From Bacteroidaceae bacterium (GTDB lineage Bacteria > Bacteroidota > Bacteroidia > Bacteroidales > Bacteroidaceae): a DNA stretch of 63,328 bases. This document shows, piece by piece, positions 7,359 to 16,212 of this stretch (within the stretch, counting starts at the first letter, position 1; every line of letters starts with the position of its first letter). The position numbers and the translations under genes are program-made. The notes beneath the pieces were generated by a model that saw only the letters and a list, made by a program, of their open reading frames with translations, was not told the DNA's origin and did not search any database. The stretch spans positions 1 to 63,328 of the forward strand of contig JAFSRW010000010.1 in assembly GCA_017445925.1 (NCBI GenBank). Direction: 5' to 3'.

Positions 7359-10169
7359 TTACTTCTGTGGAGTCTTCATACCAACTACCAGACGGTTGCC
7401 GCTCTTGAATATCTTCTGAGCCAGCTCCTTGAGGTCAGCAGTGGTAATGCTCTGAACCACATCGTCATAACCCGTTACATAGTCTATCTTGAATCGGGTG
7501 AGATTAACCATCTGGTTCATCCAGTAACCATTCTTCTTCAGGTTCTCTGCATGAGAGCGTATCATGTATTCCTTAATCTTCTGCAGATAATCCTCGGAAG
7601 GACCTTCAGCACAAACCTTTTCTATACCGTTATAAACCACCTGCATCATACGGTCCATCTTGTCAGGTGCTGTGGGCAACTGAATCTGAACGGTGGCAAT
7701 CTCCTCGGGATAGTCAGTAAGAGAAGCACTGACGGGAACGCCATAGGCTCCACCCTCATCCTCACGAACAGTCTCGGTGTACAGCATAGACATAGCCTGC
7801 TCTAACATATCAACCAAGATATCGTTACGCAGGTTCTCCTTAAGAGGAGCGTGATAAACAAAGTTAACGGTGGCACTGGGTGTATCCTGCTCCTTCTCGA
7901 AGATGCAAGTACGCTCGCCCTTGGTAAGACGACGGTCAATAACCTGATACTTCTCGGTCTTCTTACTTACAGGCAGTGCACCTAAGTACTTGGCCAAGAG
8001 AGGAGCCACAGAATCAGCATTCAGGTCGCCTACGAAGTAGAAGTCGAAATCGGCAGCATTAGCATAACGCTCTTTGTAGATTTCCAGAATGCGGTCGTAA
8101 GAAATCTTGCTGAGGTCCTCAACACGCATACGCTTAGCACGGACATTATTGTTATACAGAACACTTGCTACGCTGTCGCGGAGGGTTGTCTGAGGATTCA
8201 GATCTTGATTCTTAAGTGCATCCTGCAAACGGGCCATGGTGCTCTGGAAGGCCTCATCATCGCGGTGAGGAGCGGTGAAGCAGAGATAGGTGAGCTGTAG
8301 AAGGGTCTCGAAGTCCTTCTTGACACAGCTACCGCCCAATCTTTCCACACGGTCGCCTACAGAGGGATTAACAGATGCCTGGATACCAGAGAGCTTCTTG
8401 TTCAACTGAGTAGCAGTAAAGGTTCCCCAACCGCCCAAGCTTACCATATCGACATTGCCAGCACAGAAGTACTCATCGTTAGGATAAAGGCTACTTCCAC
8501 CCCAGCTGACAGCAGTCATAGAAATCTGGTTGGGTGCATAATCGGTCTGCTTTACGCGAACCTTGATGCCATTGCTCAGTGTTATCAGCTTAGAACCGAA
8601 CACATCGTCCTTAATGCTCTTAACCTTGGTCTTGGAAGAGAGTTCAGGAACCAATGGATCTGTATTCACTTCTTCCTTGAAGACCTCGATATCCTCAGCA
8701 TCTACATCGGCAAGAGTCTTCAGGATTTCTTCCTTGGTAGGATACTGGAGTCCTTCCTTCTCAGGCATAAAGAGGACAATAGCACGATTCTTATCGGTAA
8801 TCAGCTGGGGGAAAGCCTGATTGATAGCATCCAGGGGCAGCATAGGTACGATGGACTTCATGTTCTGATGTTCCCATTCAATGCCGGGTGCAGGTTCGTT
8901 ATCCAGGAAGTAACGTACATACTCGTTTACATAACGGGTATTCTGCACCTTGTCACGAGCCTCGTACTGAGCATCCAGACGTGAAAGGAATTCCTGCTTG
9001 TAACGCTCGTACTCAGCCTCGGTGAAGCCACCACGCTTAGCACGCAGCAACTCACGATATACAGCAGCAATACCCTCAAGATACTTGCCTTCCTTCATGA
9101 TAATCTGGGCATCCACACTTTCCTTTGACTTGGCTACCAGATACTCTCCGAAGCCTACGCCAGCCTGCATGAAGGGACAATCGGGCTTCTGTGCCAACTC
9201 TTGCAGACGCTCTGCAAACATACCAGAAATAGCACCCTTAACATAATCCAGGAAAAGATAAGGCATTGTGCTCTTGAACTCGCGAGGAGTAGCATCGTGC
9301 TTGAACATAAGCAATGCATAGGCAGCAGTCTGCTCCTTATCTTTCTGGATGGAAACCAGAGGCTCGTCATTATCAGGCACAGGGATTACCTCACGCTTGG
9401 CAGCATCGGCTGGAGCAGGAGCAATATCAGCAAACATATCCTTTATCTTCTGCTCTATCTCGTCGGGGTTCACATCACCCACGATTACAAGGCCCTGCAA
9501 ATCAGGACGATACCAACGACGGTAGTAAGAACGCAAATCGTCGTATGGGAAGTTCATGACAATGTCCATAGTACCAATGGGCATGCGGTCGGCATAACGA
9601 CTGCCTACGAACAAATCCTTGAAGGCTGCCTCCTGCATACGCATCATGGCAGAACGGCGCACGCGCCACTCTTCGTTGATTACACCACGTTCCTTGTCAA
9701 TCTCCTTATCCTCGAGCAGGAGGTCGTGGCTCCAATCGTGCAGAATAAGCAAGCAAGAATCAATAGCGCCTGCTGTTTCAACGTTCACATTATTAATATT
9801 GTAAACAGTCTCATCGAAAGAGGTATAAGCATTCAGGTTCTCGCCAAACTTAACACCAATGCGCTCCAAGTACTGCTTCAGGGCATCACCAGGGAAGTGG
9901 GTGGTACCATTGAAACACATGTGCTCCAAGAAGTGAGCCAAACCGCGCTGGTTCTCTTCCTCCTGGATAGAACCTACTTTCTGAGCGATATAGAAGTCGC
10001 AACGTTTCTCAGGCCATTCATTATGGCGGATGTAATACGTAAGGCCATTAGGCAAAACACCAACCTTGACAGCGGGGTCAAGTGGAACGTTAGGCATCTG
10101 CTGCTGAGCAGAAACTCCCATTACTGTTGCAAGCAAAGCAACGATGACAACAAAGATTCTTTTTTTCAT
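7359..10169 (-). CDS. secreted M16 family zinc metallopeptidase
   Basis: 936 residues with a signal peptide (1-21, ending GVSAQ). The inverted zinc motif HxxEH is at His79, Glu82, His83 (AHFLEH) and the third ligand Glu160 is in DKERGVINEEW, the spacing expected of the pitrilysin/insulinase family. Two M16 repeats are present in one chain: the active N-half and an inactive C-half beginning near 500. It is likely periplasmic and degrades peptides; the same length class is common in Bacteroidota. Followed by the barrel protein gene. Confidence 0.92.
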   Translation of the reverse strand: MKKRIFVVIVALLATVMGVSAQQQMPNVPLDPAVKVGVLPNGLTYYIRHNEWPEKRCDFYIAQKVGSIQEEENQRGLAHFLEHMCFNGTTHFPGDALKQYLERIGVKFGENLNAYTSFDETVYNINNVNVETAGAIDSCLLILHDWSHDLLLEDKEIDKERGVINEEWRVRRSAMMRMQEAAFKDLFVGSRYADRMPIGTMDIVMNFPYDDLRSYYRRWYRPDLQGLVIVGDVNPDEIEQKIKDMFADIAPAPADAAKREVIPVPDNDEPLVSIQKDKEQTAAYALLMFKHDATPREFKSTMPYLFLDYVKGAISGMFAERLQELAQKPDCPFMQAGVGFGEYLVAKSKESVDAQIIMKEGKYLEGIAAVYRELLRAKRGGFTEAEYERYKQEFLSRLDAQYEARDKVQNTRYVNEYVRYFLDNEPAPGIEWEHQNMKSIVPMLPLDAINQAFPQLITDKNRAIVLFMPEKEGLQYPTKEEILKTLADVDAEDIEVFKEEVNTDPLVPELSSKTKVKSIKDDVFGSKLITLSNGIKVRVKQTDYAPNQISMTAVSWGGSSLYPNDEYFCAGNVDMVSLGGWGTFTATQLNKKLSGIQASVNPSVGDRVERLGGSCVKKDFETLLQLTYLCFTAPHRDDEAFQSTMARLQDALKNQDLNPQTTLRDSVASVLYNNNVRAKRMRVEDLSKISYDRILEIYKERYANAADFDFYFVGDLNADSVAPLLAKYLGALPVSKKTEKYQVIDRRLTKGERTCIFEKEQDTPSATVNFVYHAPLKENLRNDILVDMLEQAMSMLYTETVREDEGGAYGVPVSASLTDYPEEIATVQIQLPTAPDKMDRMMQVVYNGIEKVCAEGPSEDYLQKIKEYMIRSHAENLKKNGYWMNQMVNLTRFKIDYVTGYDDVVQSITTADLKELAQKIFKSGNRLVVGMKTPQK

Positions 10170-10217
10170 AATATTTATGTTAAATGATTAATCTATTCTC
10201 TAATCCCTATTCCCTAA

Positions 10218-10661
10218 TCATTTTACGCGCCAGTGGCCGCGCTCAAATACCATAGGCACTCCCACCTGTTCATGAACGCTGTCAGCAAAGACTAAATCCA
10301 AGAAGACGTAAGCCGTAGAGTCTGCGGCATAAAGGCTGTCGGAAAGTGCCTCCACACGTACTACCTCACCCTTACGGTCAAGTTCTTTTGCAGCCTGTGC
10401 AATGACATCCTGCATCTGCCGAGTGTAATCTTCAGGGAAAGTTTGGGAATCTGCCATTCCTTCAACAAACTGCTTGGCGTCGCCGTTGACAAAATACGTA
10501 TAGTAACGCTGAGCAGCCTGCTGTACCGACTCGTGCGAGAAGGTATCTGGGGCAGTCTTTGTGCAACTTGCTAGAAATGCCACAAGCAAAAGATAAAGCC
10601 CCCTCCACGCTCCCCCTTTGGGGGAGTGATTTTTATTATTATAGACGAAATCAAACCGCAT
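10218..10661 (-). CDS. small lipoprotein with repeat-derived N-terminus
   Basis: 147 residues. Hydrophobic core LYLLLVAFLAS leads to lipobox Cys33, so it should be lipidated. The mature part (about 110 residues, ending GVPMVFERGHWRVK) resembles DUF4878-like or NTF2-type small lipoproteins that end in a W-x-V strand; no firm family is claimed. Residues 1-11 come from the spacer and 12-22 (SPKGG...WRG) from one arm of the palindromic repeat at 10596-10709. The usual start has therefore been replaced, yet the repeat supplies Lys and Arg needed for a signal-peptide n-region. It lies just downstream of der. Confidence 0.7.
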   Translation of the reverse strand: MRFDFVYNNKNHSPKGGAWRGLYLLLVAFLASCTKTAPDTFSHESVQQAAQRYYTYFVNGDAKQFVEGMADSQTFPEDYTRQMQDVIAQAAKELDRKGEVVRVEALSDSLYAADSTAYVFLDLVFADSVHEQVGVPMVFERGHWRVK

Positions 10662-10709
10662 ATTTACTATTTATAGCACTCCCCCAAAGGGGGAGCAGGG
10701 AAGGGGCTT
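10596..10709. repeat. paired palindromic element (CTCCCCC-AAA-GGGGGAG type)
   Basis: Two inverted copies: palindrome 10610-10626 with its tail at 10596-10609, and palindrome 10679-10695 with its tail at 10696-10709. The 52-bp spacer between them holds the start codon of the lipoprotein gene. Tails point outward. Same architecture as the units at 27240, 27983, 29484 and 35147, but with an AAA/TTT loop and a different tail (GGGGCTT). Confidence 0.9.
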
Positions 10710-10714
10710 CTTAT

Positions 10715-12025
10715 TTACTTTTGACGGATAAACACATTAATGGGAGTTCCGTTGAAGTTCCAACGCTCACGAATCTTATTCTCCAAGAAACGGCGATAAG
10801 GTTCCTTTACGTACTGGGGCAGGTTGGCATAGAACACAAAAGTAGGTACATGCGTTTCAGGCACCTGCATACAGTATTTTATCTTGATGTACTTACCCTT
10901 CATGGATGGTGGCGGATAAGCCTCAATCAGGGGTAGCATCTCCTCGTTTAGTTTGGCTGTGGAAACACGTCGACAACGGTTCTGATAGACATCCTTTGCA
11001 GTTTCCAACACCTTAAAGATACGCTGCTTGGTAAGTGCCGAAGCAAAGATAATGGGGAAATCAACGAAGGGAGCCATGCGGTCACGAATAGCATCCTCCA
11101 TAGTCTTCATCACCTTAGTATCCTTATCCGGTACCAAGTCCCACTTATTCACCACAACCACCAGATTCTTCTGGTTCTTCTGTATTATCTGGAAGATATT
11201 CAGGTCCTGGCTCTCGATGCCTCTTGTGGCATCAATCATCAGAATGCAAACATCGCTATTCTCTATGGCACGGATGGAGCGCATAACGCTATAGAACTCC
11301 AAATCCTCGGTTACCTTATTCTTTCTTCGGATTCCAGCTGTATCAACCAAGTAGAAATCGAATCCGAACTTATCATAGCGGGTATAAATGCTGTCGCGAG
11401 TAGTTCCTGCAATATCAGTTACGATATTACGGTCCTCACCGATAAAGGCATTTATGAGTGAACTTTTGCCCGCATTGGGACGTCCCACCACAGCAAAGCG
11501 GGGAATATTCTCATCGGGCAGTTCGTTACTTTCCTTGGGGAAAAGGCTGACAACAAGGTCGAGCAAATCGCCTGTGCCACTACCCGTAGCAGCAGAGATA
11601 CACTGAGGGTCGCCTAAGCCCAACGAATAGAATTCGGCAGAAAGGTAAGTCTCGTTATTATCGGTCTTGTTACAAACCAGCACGACGGGTTTCTTGGTAC
11701 GACGAAGAATGCCGGCAACAGCCTCATCCAAGTCGGTCACTCCATTATGTATATCTACCAAAAACAAGATAACATCGGCCTCATCAGTGGCCAGCGTTAC
11801 CTGCTTACGGATTTCCTCCTCAAAGATATCGTCGCTGTTTACTACCCATCCACCTGTGTCGATAACAGAGAACTCTCTTTGCCCCCATTCGCACTTGCCG
11901 TACTGACGGTCGCGTGTGGTACCAGCCTCATCACTCACAATGGCGTGACGGGTTTGTGTAAGACGGTTAAAAAGGGTGCTCTTTCCCACATTGGGGCGAC
12001 CCACAATAGCTACAATGTTACTCAT
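10715..12025 (-). CDS. der: ribosome biogenesis GTPase Der
   Basis: 436 residues with two consecutive GTPase domains followed by a KH-like domain. Domain 1 shows [13 protein letters not shown] and NKTD; domain 2 shows [13 protein letters not shown] and NKWD. Acts in 50S subunit maturation in the cytoplasm. The ATG at 12023-12025 ([12 protein letters not shown]) is chosen because it places the P-loop at residue 8 as in relatives; the longer frame upstream would overlap era. era lies 5 bp upstream, so der is probably translated from the era message. Confidence 0.96.
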   Translation of the reverse strand: MSNIVAIVGRPNVGKSTLFNRLTQTRHAIVSDEAGTTRDRQYGKCEWGQREFSVIDTGGWVVNSDDIFEEEIRKQVTLATDEADVILFLVDIHNGVTDLDEAVAGILRRTKKPVVLVCNKTDNNETYLSAEFYSLGLGDPQCISAATGSGTGDLLDLVVSLFPKESNELPDENIPRFAVVGRPNAGKSSLINAFIGEDRNIVTDIAGTTRDSIYTRYDKFGFDFYLVDTAGIRRKNKVTEDLEFYSVMRSIRAIENSDVCILMIDATRGIESQDLNIFQIIQKNQKNLVVVVNKWDLVPDKDTKVMKTMEDAIRDRMAPFVDFPIIFASALTKQRIFKVLETAKDVYQNRCRRVSTAKLNEEMLPLIEAYPPPSMKGKYIKIKYCMQVPETHVPTFVFYANLPQYVKEPYRRFLENKIRERWNFNGTPINVFIRQK

Positions 12026-12030
12026 GTTTA

Positions 12031-12912
12031 TTATTCTAACTGATAGCCGTACGACTTCATGGCGCGTTCGCTCTGACGCCAATCCTTATCAACCTTGACG
12101 AAGACCTCCAGATAGATGCTCTTGCCAAAGAACTTCTCCAGACTCTTACGTGCCTCAGAGCTAACACGTTTCAGAGCTACACCCTGATGGCCAATGATAA
12201 TACCCTTCTGGCTGTCGCGTTCTACGTAAATAACGGCATTGATATGAATGTTCTTTTCTGTTTCCTTAAACTGCTCAACCACCACCTCTACACTGTAGGG
12301 AATCTCCTTATCGTAATAGAGCAGTATCTTCTCGCGGATAATCTCTGTTACGAAGAAGCGGGCAGGCTTATCGGTCCACTGGTCCTTGTCGAAATAAGCA
12401 GGACTCTCTGGCAGCAGTTCCTGTATGCGCTTCAGCACAACGTCGACATTGAACTTATGCAGAGCGCTGATAGGAATGATTTCAGCCTGAGGCAAAACAG
12501 CATGCCACTCTTCCACCTTTTGGGTAAGAATCTTCTGGTCTGAAAGATCTATCTTATTGATGAGCACCAGCACAGGAACGGTCATACGCTGCACCTTCTC
12601 CAAGAACTCAGCATTCTTGTCGGGTGTCTCCACCATATCTGTAACATACAGCAAGACATCAGCATCTTGCAGGGCACTCTCGCTGAACTGCAGCATCTGC
12701 TCCTGCAACTTGTAGTTGGGTTTCAACACGCCAGGAGTATCAGAGAAACAAATCTGCATCTCCGGAGTATTCAGAATACCCATGATACGGTGACGCGTGG
12801 TCTGAGCCTTGAAGGTAGCAATACTGATGCGCTCGCCCACCAAAAGATTCATGAGCGTGCTCTTTCCCACATTGGGATTACCTACTATGTTTACAAATCC
12901 TGCTTTATGCAT
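12031..12912 (-). CDS. era: GTPase Era
   Basis: 293 residues, the normal length. N-terminal GTPase domain with [13 protein letters not shown] and NKID; C-terminal KH domain with the GxxG-like GHQG after [13 protein letters not shown]. Binds 16S rRNA and assists 30S assembly. Sits between fabH and der in one minus-strand run; the gap to fabH is 26 bp and holds a hexamer repeat. Confidence 0.96.
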   Translation of the reverse strand: MHKAGFVNIVGNPNVGKSTLMNLLVGERISIATFKAQTTRHRIMGILNTPEMQICFSDTPGVLKPNYKLQEQMLQFSESALQDADVLLYVTDMVETPDKNAEFLEKVQRMTVPVLVLINKIDLSDQKILTQKVEEWHAVLPQAEIIPISALHKFNVDVVLKRIQELLPESPAYFDKDQWTDKPARFFVTEIIREKILLYYDKEIPYSVEVVVEQFKETEKNIHINAVIYVERDSQKGIIIGHQGVALKRVSSEARKSLEKFFGKSIYLEVFVKVDKDWRQSERAMKSYGYQLE

Positions 12913-12924
12913 ATTAGCGGTTTT

Positions 12925-12953
12925 CGTTATCGTTAACGTTAACGTTGACGTTT
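12925..12953. repeat. CGTTAA-type hexamer repeat at fabH/era junction
   Basis: CGTTAT, CGTTAA, CGTTAA, CGTTGA, CGTTTA in register at 6 bp. It includes the fabH stop codon and last codons (KRQR). Confidence 0.8.
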
Positions 12954-14021
12954 AGCGTACCACTCCTCGCGGGTAATTTCTCCTTCTTTATAGAACTCGG
13001 CAGGCTCTTTAGCAGCCTCATCAGCACCATCGTAGCCCCAAATCATATAACTGGCACCCCAAGTGAAGCCGGCGCCAAAGGCCGTGAACACCAATTTGTC
13101 ACCTTTCTTCAAGCGAGGTTCATACTCCCAAAGGCAAAGGGGAAGGGTTCCGCCAGAAGTGTTGGCCATGTGATCGATATTCACCATTACGTGGTCAGCT
13201 TCTACCCCGATACGCTTAGCTACAGAAACTTCTATATTAATATTTGCCTGATGAGGAATCACCCAGGCGATATTATCTTTATTGAGTCCGTTTCGTTCCG
13301 TAAGTGTCTTAACGGCACTACTCATATCCAATACGGCGTGCTTGTAAACAGCTCGGCCCTCCTGATAAACAAAATGCTCACGGGCATCAACCGACTCGTG
13401 GCTTGGCATCTTGGCAGAACCACCAGCTGCCATGTGAAGGTTTTGGAAACCCTGGCCATCCACACGATAGTATCCGTCCATCAAGCCTACCTTCTCTGCT
13501 GTTGCTTCCATCATTACACAAGCAGCTCCGTCGCCAAAGATAGGACAAGTGTTACGGTCCTCATAGTTAGTCATACTACTCATGTGGTCGCCACCACAGA
13601 TTATAATACGTTTGTAACGTCCGCTACGAATATAAGAGGCTCCGGCCTCCATAGCATAAAGGAATCCTGCACAGGCAGCTTCCATATCGAATCCAAAGGC
13701 GTTCTTCAGTCCGCAATTGCCAATAACCAATGAGGCGGTAGAAGGAAAATGATAGTCGGGAGTGGTAGTAGCACAAATCACTAACTCTATGGTATCAGGA
13801 TTAGCACCGGTCTTACGCAGAAGTTGCTGTACGGCACGGGTCATCATATAAGAGGTACCACTACCCTGTTCCGGTTTAAGAATATGACGCGTCTTCACTC
13901 CGATGCGTTCCATAATCCACTCATCAGAAGTATCTACGATAGTAGACATCTCCTCGTTATCCAGAATATAGTCTGGAACATATCCTCCAACGCCGGTTAT
14001 AACGGCATTTATTTCTTCCAT
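12939..14021 (-). CDS. fabH: 3-oxoacyl-ACP synthase III
   Basis: 360 residues. Catalytic triad visible as Cys117 (EAACAGF), His257 (VIPHQAN) and Asn287 (HMANTSG). Condenses acetyl-CoA with malonyl-ACP to begin fatty-acid synthesis. The chain is about 25-30 residues longer than the core enzyme, with an acidic tail rich in E/K after the final strand (YMIWGYDG) that ends in repeat-encoded KRQR. Downstream of rpmF in the widely conserved DUF177-rpmF-fabH order. Confidence 0.95.
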   Translation of the reverse strand: MEEINAVITGVGGYVPDYILDNEEMSTIVDTSDEWIMERIGVKTRHILKPEQGSGTSYMMTRAVQQLLRKTGANPDTIELVICATTTPDYHFPSTASLVIGNCGLKNAFGFDMEAACAGFLYAMEAGASYIRSGRYKRIIICGGDHMSSMTNYEDRNTCPIFGDGAACVMMEATAEKVGLMDGYYRVDGQGFQNLHMAAGGSAKMPSHESVDAREHFVYQEGRAVYKHAVLDMSSAVKTLTERNGLNKDNIAWVIPHQANINIEVSVAKRIGVEADHVMVNIDHMANTSGGTLPLCLWEYEPRLKKGDKLVFTAFGAGFTWGASYMIWGYDGADEAAKEPAEFYKEGEITREEWYAKRQR

Positions 14022-14051
14022 TATCTTTTTACGTATTTACAATAAAAAATA

Positions 14052-14090
14052 AAGCCGCATGAGCCCAAATGGTTAGGGCCTTAGCGGCTT
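14052..14090 (-). terminator. hairpin between rpmF and fabH
   Basis: AAGCCGC (14052-14058) pairs with GCGGCTT (14084-14090), with an inner GAGCCC/GGGCC pairing. On the minus strand it is followed by TATTTTTTATTG. It should end or attenuate transcription after rpmF, leaving fabH-era-der at a lower level. Confidence 0.75.
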
Positions 14091-14109
14091 ATTTCTTTAC
14101 CTCAGAAGA

Positions 14110-14289
14110 TTAAGCTTCCTTCTCGATAGCAACCTTGCCGCGATAGTATCCACAAGCAGGGCATACAGTGTGATAAATGTGGAACTCGCCGCAGTTAGGG
14201 CATACTGCCAATGCAGGAGCTACAGCCTTATCATGAGTTCTTCTTTTGAGGGTTCTAGTCTTGGACTGTCTTCTTTTAGGATGTGCCAT
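14110..14289 (-). CDS. rpmF: 50S ribosomal protein L32
   Basis: 59 residues, starting MAHPKRRQSKTRTLKRR and with the zinc-binding pairs CPNC and CPAC (CxxC-x9-CxxC pattern around residues 30-46). Normal length for L32. Six bases downstream of the DUF177 gene, in the conserved pair that links rRNA accumulation with fatty-acid genes. Confidence 0.97.
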   Translation of the reverse strand: MAHPKRRQSKTRTLKRRTHDKAVAPALAVCPNCGEFHIYHTVCPACGYYRGKVAIEKEA

Positions 14290-14295
14290 TTTCTT

Positions 14296-14817
14296 TTATT
14301 TTTTATTGTTATCTAATATTTTCTTTAATTCGTTCCAACGCGGGTCGATAGGTTTTTCTTCTTCCTTTATCGAAATGAGAGAATCTAACGCTGCCGTCAT
14401 CTGCTGGCTACATGCGCCATCCGTATGAACGTGGCGTAGGGGAATCTCAAGAGCTGCAAACTCATATATATTCCATGCTACATTCAGCACGCCTTCCTCT
14501 TCAGGAACAATAACCAAATCGCCATCATCGGCAAACTCATCTCCCAGCTTTGCACGCAATTCGTGCTCAGCACTGATGGGACAATCCATCCAATCCAAAC
14601 AACGGTCGCACAAGACTTTTACCGTGCCATCCAAATGAAATTTCAGTTCATAGGCACCAGCCGTCCGCTTCACCCGTAATGCGACATCCAGCTGACCTTG
14701 CTGAATTTCAGGACCCTGAACAGCGGAGAAGAAGTCGTCGTCTACATGCCAGTTGTACGACACAGTACCTTCCGACATGCCTTTCAGATCCACTTTATAG
14801 CTATCCAGTTTCTCCAT
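14296..14817 (-). CDS. DUF177 (YceD) family protein
   Basis: 173 residues. Contains the family's CDRCL...C cluster (VLCDRCLDWMDCP) and the acidic stretch after LGDEFADDGDLV. In plants and some bacteria this family affects 23S rRNA accumulation. Its position immediately before rpmF is the strongest support. A TAATTTTG box lies only 7 nt before the ATG, suggesting a leaderless message. Confidence 0.88.
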   Translation of the reverse strand: MEKLDSYKVDLKGMSEGTVSYNWHVDDDFFSAVQGPEIQQGQLDVALRVKRTAGAYELKFHLDGTVKVLCDRCLDWMDCPISAEHELRAKLGDEFADDGDLVIVPEEEGVLNVAWNIYEFAALEIPLRHVHTDGACSQQMTAALDSLISIKEEEKPIDPRWNELKKILDNNKK

Positions 14818-14824
14818 CGGGCTG

Positions 14825-14832
14825 CAAAATTA
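14825..14832 (-). promoter_or_regulatory. -7 box TAATTTTG of DUF177-rpmF
   Basis: On the minus strand, ending 7 nt before the ATG at 14817. The -33 element is not clear. Confidence 0.5.
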
Positions 14833-14880
14833 CAAAAAAAACAAATAACGACGCAAGAATTTGCACTAAAAATTGGTCAA

Positions 14881-16038
14881 TTAGCGTTTTTTGAGCTCAA
14901 TACGGAACGTTGTACCTTTCCCAAGCTCGGAATTTTTCACAAAAATGCGTCCATTATGATATTCTTCCACAATTCTCTTGGCTAATGAAAGACCTAGGCC
15001 CCAACCACGCTTTTTGGTAGTAAAGCCTGGTGTAAAAACAGTCTTAAAATGATTCTTGGGAATACCCTTACCTGTATCTGTTACTTCAACGGAGAAACAG
15101 TTGACTTCTTCACGAGCCACCAAGGTAATACTTCCACTACCGTCCATTGCATCAATAGCATTTTTACATAGGTTCTCAATTACCCACTCAAAAAGCGGGG
15201 CACAGATATTTACCACAAGAGGCACCTGAGGCAATTGACAAGACATACTTACGCGATTGCTGGTACGACGATTAATATACTGAACCACCTGCTCTACCAC
15301 ATCGTTCAAGCTCTCTGGCTTGGGCTCCGGCTGTGAACCTATCTTGCTGAAACGTTCTGCTATACGTTGCAGACGCTGCACATCCTTTCCCATTTCCGGA
15401 AGTAGTTCATCATCGGGATAAGTTTCACGCAGCACTTCGTGCCAAGCCATCAGACTGCTGATGGGTGTTCCCAACTGATGAGCCGTTTCCTTGCTAAGAC
15501 CTACCCACACCTTGTTCTGCTCAGCCTTCTTGCTGCTCAAGAGAGCAAAAATAGCTACCACCACAAATATCAGCACAATACCCAACTGAACATAGGGCCA
15601 CCACGCCAGACGCCAAAGAATCAGGCTATCATCGTAGCAGATTTCCATATAATCAGAAGGAGAAAGGTTGATGCGTATCACCTTACCAGACTGACGCATT
15701 CGGGTAGATTTCATCTTCACCACTTCTGTCTCGTTTTGCCGTTCACGGTCAGAAATGGGTATATTACGATAGTCTTGAACATTTCCCTCGCGGTCAAGAA
15801 CCACCACAGGAATAGTGTTGTTACTGTTCAGGACTGTCCACACAAGGGTCAGGTCGGTATTCTCGTCAGCATTATTCAGGCTGCGCATAGCTTCAGCCCA
15901 AATTTCCATCTTGCGCTGTTCCTCTTTTTTGAGGTCACGCACAAGAAAATTTGACACCACCAGCGAGGCCACACTCAATACAATTGCAGCCACAACCAGC
16001 AGAATCTTCACCTGACGAATTCTATTTATCCACTGCAT
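14881..16038 (-). CDS. membrane sensor histidine kinase (orphan)
   Basis: 385 residues. Two membrane helices at about 11-33 and 149-168 enclose a roughly 115-residue periplasmic sensor. The H-box His187 is in KETAHQLGTP; the ATPase shows the N-box ENLCKNAIDAM, G1 DTGKGIPK and G2 GWGLGLSLAKRI. No response-regulator gene is adjacent on either side, so partner and signal are unknown. The gene is followed by 63 bp holding the DUF177 promoter, so it is probably monocistronic. Confidence 0.92.
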   Translation of the reverse strand: MQWINRIRQVKILLVVAAIVLSVASLVVSNFLVRDLKKEEQRKMEIWAEAMRSLNNADENTDLTLVWTVLNSNNTIPVVVLDREGNVQDYRNIPISDRERQNETEVVKMKSTRMRQSGKVIRINLSPSDYMEICYDDSLILWRLAWWPYVQLGIVLIFVVVAIFALLSSKKAEQNKVWVGLSKETAHQLGTPISSLMAWHEVLRETYPDDELLPEMGKDVQRLQRIAERFSKIGSQPEPKPESLNDVVEQVVQYINRRTSNRVSMSCQLPQVPLVVNICAPLFEWVIENLCKNAIDAMDGSGSITLVAREEVNCFSVEVTDTGKGIPKNHFKTVFTPGFTTKKRGWGLGLSLAKRIVEEYHNGRIFVKNSELGKGTTFRIELKKR

Positions 16039-16072
16039 ACGCTATAATAACGGATAGAAATGCCAACTTATT

Positions 16073-16107
16073 GTATAATTATGAGTTATGAATTATGAAT
16101 TATGAAT
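16073..16107. repeat. heptamer array TATGAAT
   Basis: Five 7-bp units in register (GTATAAT, TATGAGT, then TATGAAT three times) between divergent genes. No gene is present in 16039-16212. Confidence 0.85.
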
Positions 16108-16176
16108 TAAATTTCATATATTTGAGACTCTGTCTCGAAAATACGTTCGCTCGGGAATAAAAATAAACAATTTTAT

Positions 16177-16207
16177 TTTGTATTCCGCTCGCTTAATTGT
16201 ATCTTTG
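16177..16207 (+). promoter_or_regulatory. promoter of C11 peptidase gene
   Basis: TTTG (16177-16180), exactly 19 nt, TATCTTTG (16200-16207). The ATG follows after only 5 nt, so the transcript should be leaderless or nearly so. Confidence 0.75.
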
Positions 16208-16212
16208 TGCCC

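Noticed and set aside
9201-10187. 328-codon open frame antisense to the M16 peptidase
   Set aside because: Shadow frame; the zinc motif lies on the other strand.
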